Positions 15,766 to 23,757 of a stretch of DNA of 27,782 bases are shown here, in pieces (the stretch's first letter is position 1; every line of letters starts with the position of its first letter). The notes below the pieces were generated by a model, which was given only the letters and a program-made list of their open reading frames with translations, was not told where the DNA came from and did not search any database. The stretch lies in NCBI GenBank assembly GCA_031274115.1, contig JAISQP010000149.1:1-27782 (forward strand), in the 5' to 3' direction. The position numbers were made by a program, and so were the translations under genes. The stretch is from Synergistaceae bacterium. GTDB taxonomy: Bacteria; Synergistota; Synergistia; Synergistales; Synergistaceae.

Positions 15766-17013
15766 ATGCCCGATTTCCCGGACGCGACGATTTTGTCCGT
15801 CGATCTGAGCGAGCGTTCGATACGCGTCGAGACGCTGCCTGGGAGCATATACAGGCTCTACCCCGGCGGTTCGTCCCTGGCCGCTTACCTCGTGCTGAAG
15901 AATCTAAGGCCGGGCGTTGACGCCCTCTCCCCTGAAAACGTCCTCGTCTTTGCCGTCTCTCCTCTCACCGGTCTCCCGATCGCCGGTTTAAGCCGCGTTA
16001 CGGCGGCGGCCAAGAGCCCGCTTTCCGGCGGAATGGGCGACAGCCAGGCGGGAGGTTTTCTGCCGTCAGAGATGAAGGCAAACGGATATGACGCTGTAGT
16101 TTTCAAGGGAAAGGCGTCTGATCCCGTGTACCTTCATATAAAGGACGGCTGCGCGGAGCTTAAATCCGCCGGACGGCTGCGCGGAAAAACCACGGGAGAA
16201 GCGGAGGACGCGCTGCGCTCGGAACTCGGTGAAGCCATAGAAATAGCCCAGATCGGCCCGGCGGGAGAAAACCGCGTACGATTCGCCTGCATAGTTCACA
16301 ACTGCTCCAGGGCAAACGGAAGGACCGGCATAGGCGCCGTTATGGGGTCGAAAAACCTGCGCGCCCTGGTAGTCTCGCACGCGGAGAAACCCAAACCGCG
16401 AGACCCGGAAGCCTTCGGAAAAATTTGCGGCAGACTCGTGGAAAAACTCCGTGATCCGTTCTGGAGACACTTCAAGGAGCGCGGAACGACCATAAACGTA
16501 GAGATTCTCCGCGGGATGGGATACCTGCCGACGCAAAACTACGCAAGCGGCTGGTTTCCGGCGTTCAAGGGCTTCCAGAATGAAGAGCTCAAGGGAGGCG
16601 GCGGGTGTTACGCCTGTCCGCTCGACTGCAAGAGGGTGGCGGGGAAGTCGGAAGCTGTCGAACCCCGTTACGGCGGCCCGGAATACGAGACGATCGCCGC
16701 TTTGGGATCATATTGCGGGGTATCGCAGACTGAGGCGATAAACATCTCGAACCAGATCTGCAACATGTACGGCATGGACACGGTCTCGTGCGGCGCGACT
16801 ATCTCGTTTGCCATCGAATGCGCTGAAAAAGGCCTGCTCGATGAATACGCGAGGGGCCTGTCTCTCTCGTTCGGCGACGCGGAGACGATCCACAGGCTCA
16901 TGACGATGATCGCAAAAAGAGAGGGTATAGGCGACCTTCTCGCCGAGGGCAGCAAAAGAGCCGCTGAGATTATAGGCAACGGAGCGGAAAAATACGCCCT
17001 TACCTCGAAATGA
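15766..17013 (+). CDS. aldehyde:ferredoxin oxidoreductase, N-terminal two thirds, ends at an in-frame TGA
   Basis: The first 415 residues of a tungsten AOR-family enzyme, which oxidises aldehydes to acids and reduces ferredoxin. The YPGGSSLAAY and GVDALSPENVLVF blocks and the AKSPLSGGMGDSQAGG pterin-binding stretch are typical. The cluster ligands C281, C284 and C288 and the catalytic E306 in GPEYE are present. The TGA at 17011-17013 takes the place of Gly in the K-G-x-E-x-P motif, and the same frame continues with the rest of the enzyme, including the fourth cluster cysteine and the active-site histidine. Alone, this product would lack half its active site. So this is one part of an AOR-MobA frame spanning 15766-18297: recoded, split, or freshly inactivated. 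ATG at 15766 has GGAGG 10 bases upstream. Confidence 0.85.
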   Translation: MPDFPDATILSVDLSERSIRVETLPGSIYRLYPGGSSLAAYLVLKNLRPGVDALSPENVLVFAVSPLTGLPIAGLSRVTAAAKSPLSGGMGDSQAGGFLPSEMKANGYDAVVFKGKASDPVYLHIKDGCAELKSAGRLRGKTTGEAEDALRSELGEAIEIAQIGPAGENRVRFACIVHNCSRANGRTGIGAVMGSKNLRALVVSHAEKPKPRDPEAFGKICGRLVEKLRDPFWRHFKERGTTINVEILRGMGYLPTQNYASGWFPAFKGFQNEELKGGGGCYACPLDCKRVAGKSEAVEPRYGGPEYETIAALGSYCGVSQTEAINISNQICNMYGMDTVSCGATISFAIECAEKGLLDEYARGLSLSFGDAETIHRLMTMIAKREGIGDLLAEGSKRAAEIIGNGAEKYALTSK

Positions 17014-17043
17014 CAGGAGCTGCCGGCGCACATGCCTCAGCTC
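17011..17043 (+). other. in-frame TGA followed by a hairpin: possible recoding (selenocysteine) site
   Basis: The TGA at 17011-17013 is followed by C, a context that stops poorly. Three bases later GAGCTG (17017-17022) pairs perfectly with CAGCTC (17038-17043), and an inner GGC/GCC stem (17025-17027, 17034-17036) leaves a six-base loop GCACAT starting with G, 15 bases after the TGA. The size, distance and loop G fit the general form of a bacterial SECIS element, although the more usual GG or GU in the loop is absent. Six-bp stems are not rare in GC-rich coding DNA. The window shows no sel genes. Confidence 0.45.
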
Positions 17044-18297
17044 AAACCCGCGCTCGGGCTGATATACGCCGTCAACCCGGGAGGCGCCGATCACCAGTCG
17101 AGCGAGCACGATAGCGTACTATTTGCCTCCGGCGGCAGCTCCGTCAGAAGATGGCTCTCGCTCCTTGGCGTGGATCGCGATTACTCCGGAAAAATCGACG
17201 CGGGCAGCGCGAAGCTGGACGAGTTCAAGGTGCGCTTCGCTCTTCTGACGCAGTATTTTTACTCGCTGCTCGACACGCTCTCGATGTGCCAGTTTGTGTG
17301 GGGTCCGAGCTGGCAGGCGCTCGGGCCCGAGGATATACTGGACGCGGTTTTAGCCGGAATCGGCTGGAGCGCCTCCGTTCCGGAACTGCTCGAAATCGGC
17401 GAGCGGCGGCTCAACATGACCAGATATTTCAACGCGAGGGAGGGCTTCTCGAAAAAGGACGACACCCTTCCGGAGAGGCTCTTCGACCCGTTGCCGGACG
17501 GTCCCGCGAAGGGCGCGAGAGTCGACCGCGAGAGTTTTGAGGAGGCTAAGGAGCTTTACTATTCTCTGGCCGGATGGGACGCCGCGAGCGGCAACCCGAC
17601 GCGGGAGAAACTCGAATCACTGTCGCTCGGATGGCTTTTGCGCCCAGACTCCAGCGCCTCATCCTCCGCGAAATTCGCCGATTTTAAAAAGTTTAGGAGT
17701 TTGACGAGCCCAACCGGCTCGACAAAACCATCCGAAATGAGCGCCTCCATTCTGGCCGGCGGAAAGAGCAGCCGGATGGGAACGGACAAGGCTCTCCTCG
17801 AGTGGCGGGAGAAAAATTTTCTCGAGACCATATTGCAGACCCTGTCCATCTTCAAAAACGTCATGATATCGACGGCCGGCAAGGATCAGTATGGATGGGC
17901 GAGATGCGCGAAGGCGCCGGATTTGTTCCCTGGAGTGGGCCCCATCGGGGGAATTTATTCCTCCCTGGCGTCGAGTCCGGACGAGTACCTTTTCATAACC
18001 GCCTGCGACACGCCGTTTCTGAGCGCTGATCTGATAAAAAGCATATGCGAGGCGGCCTCGGGCTATCAGTGCTTCGTGGCAAAAGAGCGCGACGGGCGCC
18101 TGCATCCTCTATGCGGCGTCTATCACAAAAGCGCGATCTCAGTGTTGAAGGAGCGGATAGAGAGAGGGCGTTATAAAATCGCGCCCGCGTACGACCTCCT
18201 GAAGACCGGCTATTTCGACCTCTCTCCCTCGCAGGCGGCTGAGCTCAAGAATTTCAACACGAAAGAAGAATACCTGAGAATGATCGAATCGCTTTAA
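17032..18297 (+). CDS. AOR C-terminal part fused in frame to MobA (molybdenum cofactor guanylyltransferase)
   Basis: This frame directly continues the AOR frame after the TGA (it is open from 17014). About 212 residues are AOR: the ADH that carries the active-site histidine (residue 443 of the joined protein) and LLDTLSMCQF with the fourth cluster cysteine (508). After a Ser/Thr-rich linker of about 25 residues a complete MobA follows: LAGGKSSRMGTDKAL, GPIGGIYSSL, ACDTPFL and GRLHPLCGVY. MobA adds GMP to molybdopterin, a form used by formate-dehydrogenase-type enzymes such as FmdB. The inner ATG at 17737, where MobA begins, has no ribosome site, so the fusion looks real. If translation restarts rather than reads through, ATG at 17032 has AGGAG 12 bases upstream. 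Confidence 0.82.
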   Translation: MPQLKPALGLIYAVNPGGADHQSSEHDSVLFASGGSSVRRWLSLLGVDRDYSGKIDAGSAKLDEFKVRFALLTQYFYSLLDTLSMCQFVWGPSWQALGPEDILDAVLAGIGWSASVPELLEIGERRLNMTRYFNAREGFSKKDDTLPERLFDPLPDGPAKGARVDRESFEEAKELYYSLAGWDAASGNPTREKLESLSLGWLLRPDSSASSSAKFADFKKFRSLTSPTGSTKPSEMSASILAGGKSSRMGTDKALLEWREKNFLETILQTLSIFKNVMISTAGKDQYGWARCAKAPDLFPGVGPIGGIYSSLASSPDEYLFITACDTPFLSADLIKSICEAASGYQCFVAKERDGRLHPLCGVYHKSAISVLKERIERGRYKIAPAYDLLKTGYFDLSPSQAAELKNFNTKEEYLRMIESL

Positions 18298-18577
18298 AGG
18301 CGCAACTGATACGCCCCAGGGACCAAATATGTTTATCAGTTCAGTTTTATAGACTCCGTTGACTGTTTCCGCTCCTGTCTCATGCGGACATCTTCTCAGA
18401 CGACTTATGGGTGGCCATTATCACAGACGGATTATCGCAGACGAGTGACAAAAGGCTCTGCGCGAGCCTTGACAGACGAATTGCATACGTGTAAGCTAAC
18501 TCAATCTCGTAGTGAGTAAATGTAAATTTTTTTAATGACCAATTAAGACATGAATGTTTATTACAGGGAGGCGCCTC
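18298..18577 (+). promoter_or_regulatory. promoter region of the M81 peptidase gene, with CAGACG repeats and a palindrome
   Basis: No gene is seen in these 280 bases. A perfect -35 TTGACA (18469-18474) is 17 bases from a poor -10 TAAGCT (18492-18497). Four CAGACG hexamers lie at 18397, 18424, 18438 and 18473; three extend to a CAGACGnnTT core. A 7-bp inverted repeat (AAGGCTC at 18452-18458, GAGCCTT at 18464-18470) ends inside the -35 box and could be an operator or the terminator of AOR-mobA; read on the minus strand it is followed by TTTT. The ribosome site GGGAGG is 18566-18571. Confidence 0.6.
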
Positions 18578-20065
18578 ATGAAAATTGCCATTTGCCAGTT
18601 CATTCACGAGACTACGACTTTTTCGCAGCAAAGATCCGATTTTGAGAGCATGGCGAAAAATGGCTGGAGCGACTCCAAAGATGTTATACCTAAGTACAGG
18701 GATACTCCTTCCTACATAGGAGGCGCAATTCGGGGCGCTCAGGAGTTGGGCGCGGAACTCATTCCAATCTCCAGTATGTTTGGGAGCGCCGGGCCTCTGA
18801 TTTTGAGGGAATGCGTAGATCGCGTTATTGGGGTGATGCAAAGAGAACTGCGAGTCCATCGAAGAGAAATAGACGGCGTCTTCTGCGCGATGCACGGAGG
18901 AGGCTGCGCGGAAGATATCGACGATTTAGAGATTCACATCCTCAAAAAATTACGAGAGGTTGTGGGTGATAAGCCGATAATGTCTTCACTTGACCTTCAC
19001 AGCAATATCACTCAAGAGATGGTGAGTCTCTCAGATGGATTATTCGGCATTAAAGAGTATCCTCATGTAGATATGGCAGAAGCGGGATATTTGGCTATAA
19101 AGTGTCTTATCAAAAAAATTCGTCAAGAAATAAACCCAGTTATGGCATTGGTGAGGTTGCCAGTTCTATTGACGGCGGTGAATTGCAGCACATTCACAGA
19201 GCCCATGAAGAGCGTCAAGGAGCATGTAGCTGCATATTGTGAGAATCATGGACTTATAGACGCAACTTTTTTCCATGGATTTGCTTACAGCGATCAGGCG
19301 TCGACAGGCGCCTCTGTCCTTACGATAGCAGACGGGAGACAACCCAAAGCAGAGGCTTTGGAATTGGCGAACTTTTTCTGGGATCGTCGTTACGAGTTCG
19401 TCGCCGAATCGTTAATGCCCGACCAAGCGTTAGATATTGCACTGAAGGAAGTAAGAGCAGGATTTGCAATTATAAATGAAACTTCGGACAACCCAGGGAG
19501 CGGAACTCCCGGCGACGGCACCCATCTCCTGAGAGAGCTGATAAAACGAGACGTTCCGCAGTCCATTCTGGGGTACATTGTCGATCCCGAGGCAGCGGAA
19601 ATATGCCATAAAGCCGGCGTTAGCGCAAAAGTCGATATGTGGGTAGGCGGCAAAGCTGACCACCTGCACGGTGAGCCGATATATATACAAGGCGCGGAGG
19701 TTATTAACCTCTCTGACGGCAAAATCGTATTCAAATCCTCTATGCGCAGGGGAGAATCTTTCAAATATGGAAAATCAGTGAGGATTCGTTATGGACATGT
19801 GGAAATCATTATCGTCTCGAATCGATGTCAGACGCTGGATGATCGGCCTTTTTTAATGACAGGCGCCGATTTGTCCGATTATAAAATCGTAGGAATCAAA
19901 TCTTCAGTGCATTTTAGGGCTTTTTTTCAGCCGCTTGCCGATGTGATAGTAGCTTCAGACCCGCCTGGCCCTAATACTGCTAACTTTAAATCTTTGACCT
20001 ACACGAAAATACATCGCCCCATCTTCCCCATAGATGAAGACGCACGATTTGATCCTGAAAATTAA
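18578..20065 (+). CDS. M81 family metallopeptidase (MlrC-like)
   Basis: A 495-residue M81/MlrC-family protein with no signal peptide, so cytoplasmic. The N-terminal QFIHETTTF, AMHGGG, SLDLHSNIT and EYPHVDMAEAGY motifs define the family. The putative zinc site is E11, H106, D139, H141 and H163; the spacings agree with the metal site I recall for MlrC. MlrC cleaves linear microcystin fragments, but most homologues in anaerobes have unknown amide substrates. Its place directly before a peptide transporter suggests it hydrolyses the imported peptide or lactam; this is inference. ATG at 18578 has GGGAGG 6 bases upstream and is preferred over an in-frame ATG at 18554. Base composition is clearly more AT-rich than the C1 genes. 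Confidence 0.88.
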   Translation: MKIAICQFIHETTTFSQQRSDFESMAKNGWSDSKDVIPKYRDTPSYIGGAIRGAQELGAELIPISSMFGSAGPLILRECVDRVIGVMQRELRVHRREIDGVFCAMHGGGCAEDIDDLEIHILKKLREVVGDKPIMSSLDLHSNITQEMVSLSDGLFGIKEYPHVDMAEAGYLAIKCLIKKIRQEINPVMALVRLPVLLTAVNCSTFTEPMKSVKEHVAAYCENHGLIDATFFHGFAYSDQASTGASVLTIADGRQPKAEALELANFFWDRRYEFVAESLMPDQALDIALKEVRAGFAIINETSDNPGSGTPGDGTHLLRELIKRDVPQSILGYIVDPEAAEICHKAGVSAKVDMWVGGKADHLHGEPIYIQGAEVINLSDGKIVFKSSMRRGESFKYGKSVRIRYGHVEIIIVSNRCQTLDDRPFLMTGADLSDYKIVGIKSSVHFRAFFQPLADVIVASDPPGPNTANFKSLTYTKIHRPIFPIDEDARFDPEN

Positions 20066-20229
20066 CGCAGATCGCCGAGAGGATGGGAATTCTATAAGAC
20101 TGCATTTCCCCAGAGAGGCGAGGTGATGTGATGTAAAAAGCGAATTTATGCGCTTGTATCGTATAGTTGTTGAAAATGATCAGTTTTAGGGTGTCGAATA
20201 ATTCAACAAAGTAGGAGTGAAAACCCATA

Positions 20230-21759
20230 ATGAAGAAAGCATTCAATCTTATATGTTGTGTTTTATTGTCATGTGTCTTTTGGGGTATTGCCACAGCGCG
20301 GATCGCAGACGCTGCGAAACGTGACGACATAAATATAAGCCTTTTGGCCAACCTGTCCACGTCGGATCCTCATGCTTCCAGGCTTGCCCAGGATACGCTG
20401 TTTTTCAGACAAGTCTACGAGCCTCTAATCACGCAAAATGAACTTTCTGGCGAGTTTGAATTCCTCGTTGCCCAAAGCTACTCAGTCAGCGATGATGGGT
20501 TGACGTACACATTTAAGCTGCGCCCAAAGATCAAGTTTCACAACGGAGATTTCGTCAAGGCAAGCGACGTGGCATTTTCCATAATGAGAGAAAAGGATAT
20601 GATCGGCGGCGTCGGTTTTGCGGATGCGATAAAAAAAGCAACCCCCGTCGACGATGAGACCGTGAATATCGTGTTGAATAAAAAAAGTGCGGCGTTTCTG
20701 ACTAATCTATCTCAGCTCTACATTCTTAGTGAGCGCGAGGTGAAGGAGCAGGGAGAAGCATTCGGTACAAAAGTGAATCGCGCCGGCACTGGCCCATATT
20801 ATCTCACATACCTCGACCGCGCGGTTAAATGGGACTGCGAGAGATTCGAGGAATACTATCGCGGCGTTCCCGCCATTAAATATCTTCACTATAAACCTAT
20901 AGTGGATGCTGCGGCAGGACTCATTACCTTCGAGTCAGGAGAACTCGACTGGTACATAGCGCCCATCGCCGATTGGGATGCTCTTGTGAAGAACGAGAAA
21001 TACAACACGGAATTGGTTATATCCAATCATGTAACATACATTATGGTTAACTGGCTGCGCGGTCCGCTGGCGAACGATAAACTTCGGCTGGCCATAGCGT
21101 ATGCTTTGGACAAGGAGGCTATGAATATTGCCGCGTTTGACGGACACGCGGAGATCGCCAACTTTATGGAAAGACCTGGAGTGAATGTTGGCGCGCCATC
21201 GGAGGGAATCACTTACTCATACGACCCGAAAAAGGCGCGTGAACTCGTCATTGAGGCTGGTTATGAAAAGGGTGTGGACATCGGTACGATCGTGACGATG
21301 CCGGGAACCTATTTCGAAAAAGTTGCCCAAGTCATGCAGGCCAACCTCGCAGATGTTGGCATAAAATCCCAGATTAGCTTGGTAGAGACGAATGCCGCTA
21401 TAACAATGGGAAGAAAACAGGAGTTTGATATCGAAACCATGGGGCACGCAAGCTTAGGCGATTACGAGAACCTTCGTAGATTTGTGCACAGCAGCGCTGC
21501 CGGCTCGTATTTCATCAAGTTTGAGGGCAATAAATTCGACTATAAACGCATAGACGAACTATTCGACAGGGCAAGCCAGGAACTTGATCCTGTGAAGAGA
21601 AAACAGATTTACAAAGAAGCCAACGATCTCTTGATGAAGACGTGTTGCTTGTTGCCAGTTCTGCACAAAGCACAGCCGTTTGTTTGGGCTAAAGCCCTGA
21701 AAATCCCTAAAAATTATCCGAATAACCCCCAGATATTCGAATGGAGTTGGGGCGACTAA
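20230..21759 (+). CDS. peptide/nickel ABC transporter substrate-binding protein (SBP_bac_5)
   Basis: A 509-residue family 5 binding protein. Residues 1-29 form a signal peptide (KK, a hydrophobic stretch, then an ADA-A site); a Cys in LLSC at position 14 is a weak lipobox alternative. The mature part begins with SLLANLSTSDPHASR, followed by YEPLI, the YTFKLRP-KIKFHNGD family motif (about residues 96-108) and KASDVAFS. It binds peptides, or similar ligands, outside the membrane and hands them to the permeases downstream. ATG at 20230 is the only sensible start; AGGAG is rather far upstream (12 bases). The 164 bases between it and the peptidase gene show no clear terminator, so both may share a transcript. 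Confidence 0.92.
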   Translation: MKKAFNLICCVLLSCVFWGIATARIADAAKRDDINISLLANLSTSDPHASRLAQDTLFFRQVYEPLITQNELSGEFEFLVAQSYSVSDDGLTYTFKLRPKIKFHNGDFVKASDVAFSIMREKDMIGGVGFADAIKKATPVDDETVNIVLNKKSAAFLTNLSQLYILSEREVKEQGEAFGTKVNRAGTGPYYLTYLDRAVKWDCERFEEYYRGVPAIKYLHYKPIVDAAAGLITFESGELDWYIAPIADWDALVKNEKYNTELVISNHVTYIMVNWLRGPLANDKLRLAIAYALDKEAMNIAAFDGHAEIANFMERPGVNVGAPSEGITYSYDPKKARELVIEAGYEKGVDIGTIVTMPGTYFEKVAQVMQANLADVGIKSQISLVETNAAITMGRKQEFDIETMGHASLGDYENLRRFVHSSAAGSYFIKFEGNKFDYKRIDELFDRASQELDPVKRKQIYKEANDLLMKTCCLLPVLHKAQPFVWAKALKIPKNYPNNPQIFEWSWGD

Positions 21760-21822
21760 TCGTTGTTGATGTTTTTATGTCACTTTACAATCGCAAAAAT
21801 TTTTGATTTCTAGTTAATGTAG

Positions 21823-21852
21823 CTCCGCCTTTCTCTATTGTGGAAGGCGGAG
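21823..21852 (+). repeat. hairpin between binding protein and first permease gene
   Basis: A perfect 9-bp inverted repeat (CTCCGCCTT at 21823-21831, AAGGCGGAG at 21844-21852) with a 12-base loop; a run of five T follows 12 bases later, too far for a strong intrinsic terminator. Such hairpins after binding-protein genes often protect the upstream mRNA or let only part of transcription through, which keeps the binding protein in excess over the permeases. Confidence 0.65.
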
Positions 21853-21906
21853 GGCTGTTCCGTTTTTCTAGCGGAGTCATATATTAGTTATACGGGAGGG
21901 AAGGCA

Positions 21907-22845
21907 TTGTACAGATACGCAATAAGGCGTGTTTTATTACTGATCCCAATCGTAATAGGCATTTCATTCATCATCTTCTCGATACTTTACATAATCCCAG
22001 GCGATCCAGGGAGCGTTATCTTGGGTTCTGGCGCATTACAAAAAGACATAGACAAATTGAACGATCAATTAGGGTATAATCTTCCCTTTTTCTACAGGTA
22101 CTTCAAGTATATATTCAACGCTTTCTTCCGGTTTGACTTGGGCATTTCATATACCACTAAACTTCCAGTTTTCTCTGAGATCATCAGTCGCCTGCCAATC
22201 TCAATCTTTGTGGCGTTTAACGGGATACTCTTTGCGGTGTGCGTAGGGGTGCCGATCGGAGTTGTATCAGCTGTGAAACAATATTCGCTGTGGGATAAAA
22301 TTCCTACCGGAATAGCTCTTTTGCTGTCATCAATGCCTGCCTTTCTGATCGGTCTTATCCTCATGCTTCTTTTTTCTCTCAAGCTGGGGTGGTTCCCATC
22401 AAATGGCATAGGCGGCTGGAAACACTTCATAATGCCAATGTTCACGATCGGATTGCCATACGCAGGAGAACAACTCCGTTTTACCAGGTCCAGCATGCTT
22501 GAGACCATTCGCCAAGATTACGTTAGAACTGCCAGGGCAAAGGGCGCTGCGGAGCGCACGGTGATTTGGAAACATGCCATGAAAAACGCGCTCCTGCCTG
22601 TCATCACTATCGCCGGAACAAACTTTGGCCTCATGATTGGAGGGGCCGTGGTAACCGAGACTCTTTTCGGGATACCAGGGCTGGGCACCTTTATAGTAAA
22701 TGGCGTCAAGCAAAAGGATATTCCGGTTGTCATGGGAGGGATCATCGTCTTTGCTATGGCGTTTTCAATCAATATGCTTATCGTTGACCTTTTATACGCC
22801 TTTGTAGATCCTCGAATCAAGGCAAAATATTCGTCTGGCAGGTGA
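21907..22845 (+). CDS. dppB: peptide ABC transporter permease, DppB type
   Basis: A 312-residue inner-membrane permease with an N-terminal YAIRRVLLLIPIVIGISFI membrane segment, the IPGDPG motif after the first helix, and about six hydrophobic segments. The cytoplasmic EAA-type loop is RTARAKGAAERTVIWKHAMKNALLPV-like (about residues 199-224), where the ATPases dock. The TTG at 21907 is chosen as start: GGGAGGG is right upstream and the protein then begins at the usual DppB position. An upstream in-frame TTG at 21838 would run through the hairpin and add 23 unrelated residues. The end overlaps a GTG of the next gene. Confidence 0.92.
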   Translation: MYRYAIRRVLLLIPIVIGISFIIFSILYIIPGDPGSVILGSGALQKDIDKLNDQLGYNLPFFYRYFKYIFNAFFRFDLGISYTTKLPVFSEIISRLPISIFVAFNGILFAVCVGVPIGVVSAVKQYSLWDKIPTGIALLLSSMPAFLIGLILMLLFSLKLGWFPSNGIGGWKHFIMPMFTIGLPYAGEQLRFTRSSMLETIRQDYVRTARAKGAAERTVIWKHAMKNALLPVITIAGTNFGLMIGGAVVTETLFGIPGLGTFIVNGVKQKDIPVVMGGIIVFAMAFSINMLIVDLLYAFVDPRIKAKYSSGR

Positions 22846-22850
22846 TTTTA

Positions 22851-23747
22851 ATGAGCGAGTATATAAGTGCAGGATTAGCCGACGATTCACCCGTTTTCAA
22901 AAAACACAGTCAGGTGCGCGAGGTTTGGCGGCGACTCAAAAAAGATCGAGTAGCCGTTTTTGGGCTTTCTGTGATAGTCACTCTCATTGTTTTGGCAATC
23001 TCGGCAGATTTGATCATTCCATATCAGGCCGCGGTCAAAATGGATGTCAGGAATAGATTGTCTCCCCCATCAGCCGAGCACTGGTTCGGCTGTGACGCCT
23101 TCGGCAGAGACATGTTCGCGCGTTGCTTGCACGGATCACGCGTTTCTTTGCTGATAGGGTTTTCCACATCGTTCATATCTCTGGTACTCGGCGGCGCCAT
23201 AGGAAGCACGGTGGGCTATTTGGGCGGGAAGATCGACAATGCTGTCATGCGCATATTGGACCTGTTCTCATCGATCCCCACCATATTATTTGCTTTGACT
23301 ATCGTGGCGGCCCTTGGGTCCGGGATACTGAATATATGCATCGCGATCACCGTTACGCGCATTCCCGGTTTTGTCCGGATAGTCCGCTCCTCGGTGCTGG
23401 GGATAGCGGATATGGAATACATCGAGGCTGCCAGAGCAGGCGGTACTAGCACCCCAAGAATAATATTCCGTCACGTTTTGCCAAATGCGGTTGGGCCGCT
23501 AATAGTCCAAACGACTATGAACGTTGCCACGATCATCATATTAGCGGCGTCTCTCAGCTTCCTCGGGCTTGGCATCAACCCCCCGCAGCCAGAATGGGGC
23601 GCGCTGATAAGCGAGGCCAAGGAGTTTTTGCGAACCGCGCCGTTTCTGATCGCATTTCCCGGTATTATGATTTGTCTGGCGTCGTTTTCGATCTCAGTGC
23701 TCGGCGACGGTCTGAGAGACGCTCTCGACCCTCGCCTTAAAAGTTGA
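22851..23747 (+). CDS. dppC: peptide ABC transporter permease, DppC type
   Basis: A 298-residue permease with an N-terminal cytoplasmic tail, a first membrane helix near residues 38-56, the HWFGCDAFGRDMFARCLHG motif (about 76-94) typical of DppC/OppC, and an EAARAGG docking loop followed by IIFRHVLPN. It pairs with the DppB-type protein. ATG at 22851 has AGG about 8 bases upstream; a GTG at 22842 that overlaps the dppB stop (GTGA) is a possible alternative adding three residues. The stop TGA is only 10 bases from the next start. Confidence 0.92.
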   Translation: MSEYISAGLADDSPVFKKHSQVREVWRRLKKDRVAVFGLSVIVTLIVLAISADLIIPYQAAVKMDVRNRLSPPSAEHWFGCDAFGRDMFARCLHGSRVSLLIGFSTSFISLVLGGAIGSTVGYLGGKIDNAVMRILDLFSSIPTILFALTIVAALGSGILNICIAITVTRIPGFVRIVRSSVLGIADMEYIEAARAGGTSTPRIIFRHVLPNAVGPLIVQTTMNVATIIILAASLSFLGLGINPPQPEWGALISEAKEFLRTAPFLIAFPGIMICLASFSISVLGDGLRDALDPRLKS

Positions 23748-23757
23748 GTGGACGCCG

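Noticed and set aside
17011..17013. TGA read as glycine by a changed genetic code
   Set aside because: Other genes in the window (dppB, dppC, dppF, fmdC's neighbour ftr, citG-like) end in TGA right where the next gene begins, and no other gene has an internal TGA. A code change does not fit.
17737..18297. MobA as a separate gene starting at the ATG at 17737
   Set aside because: There is no ribosome binding site before this ATG and the frame is continuous with AOR through a linker, so a fusion is the simpler reading.
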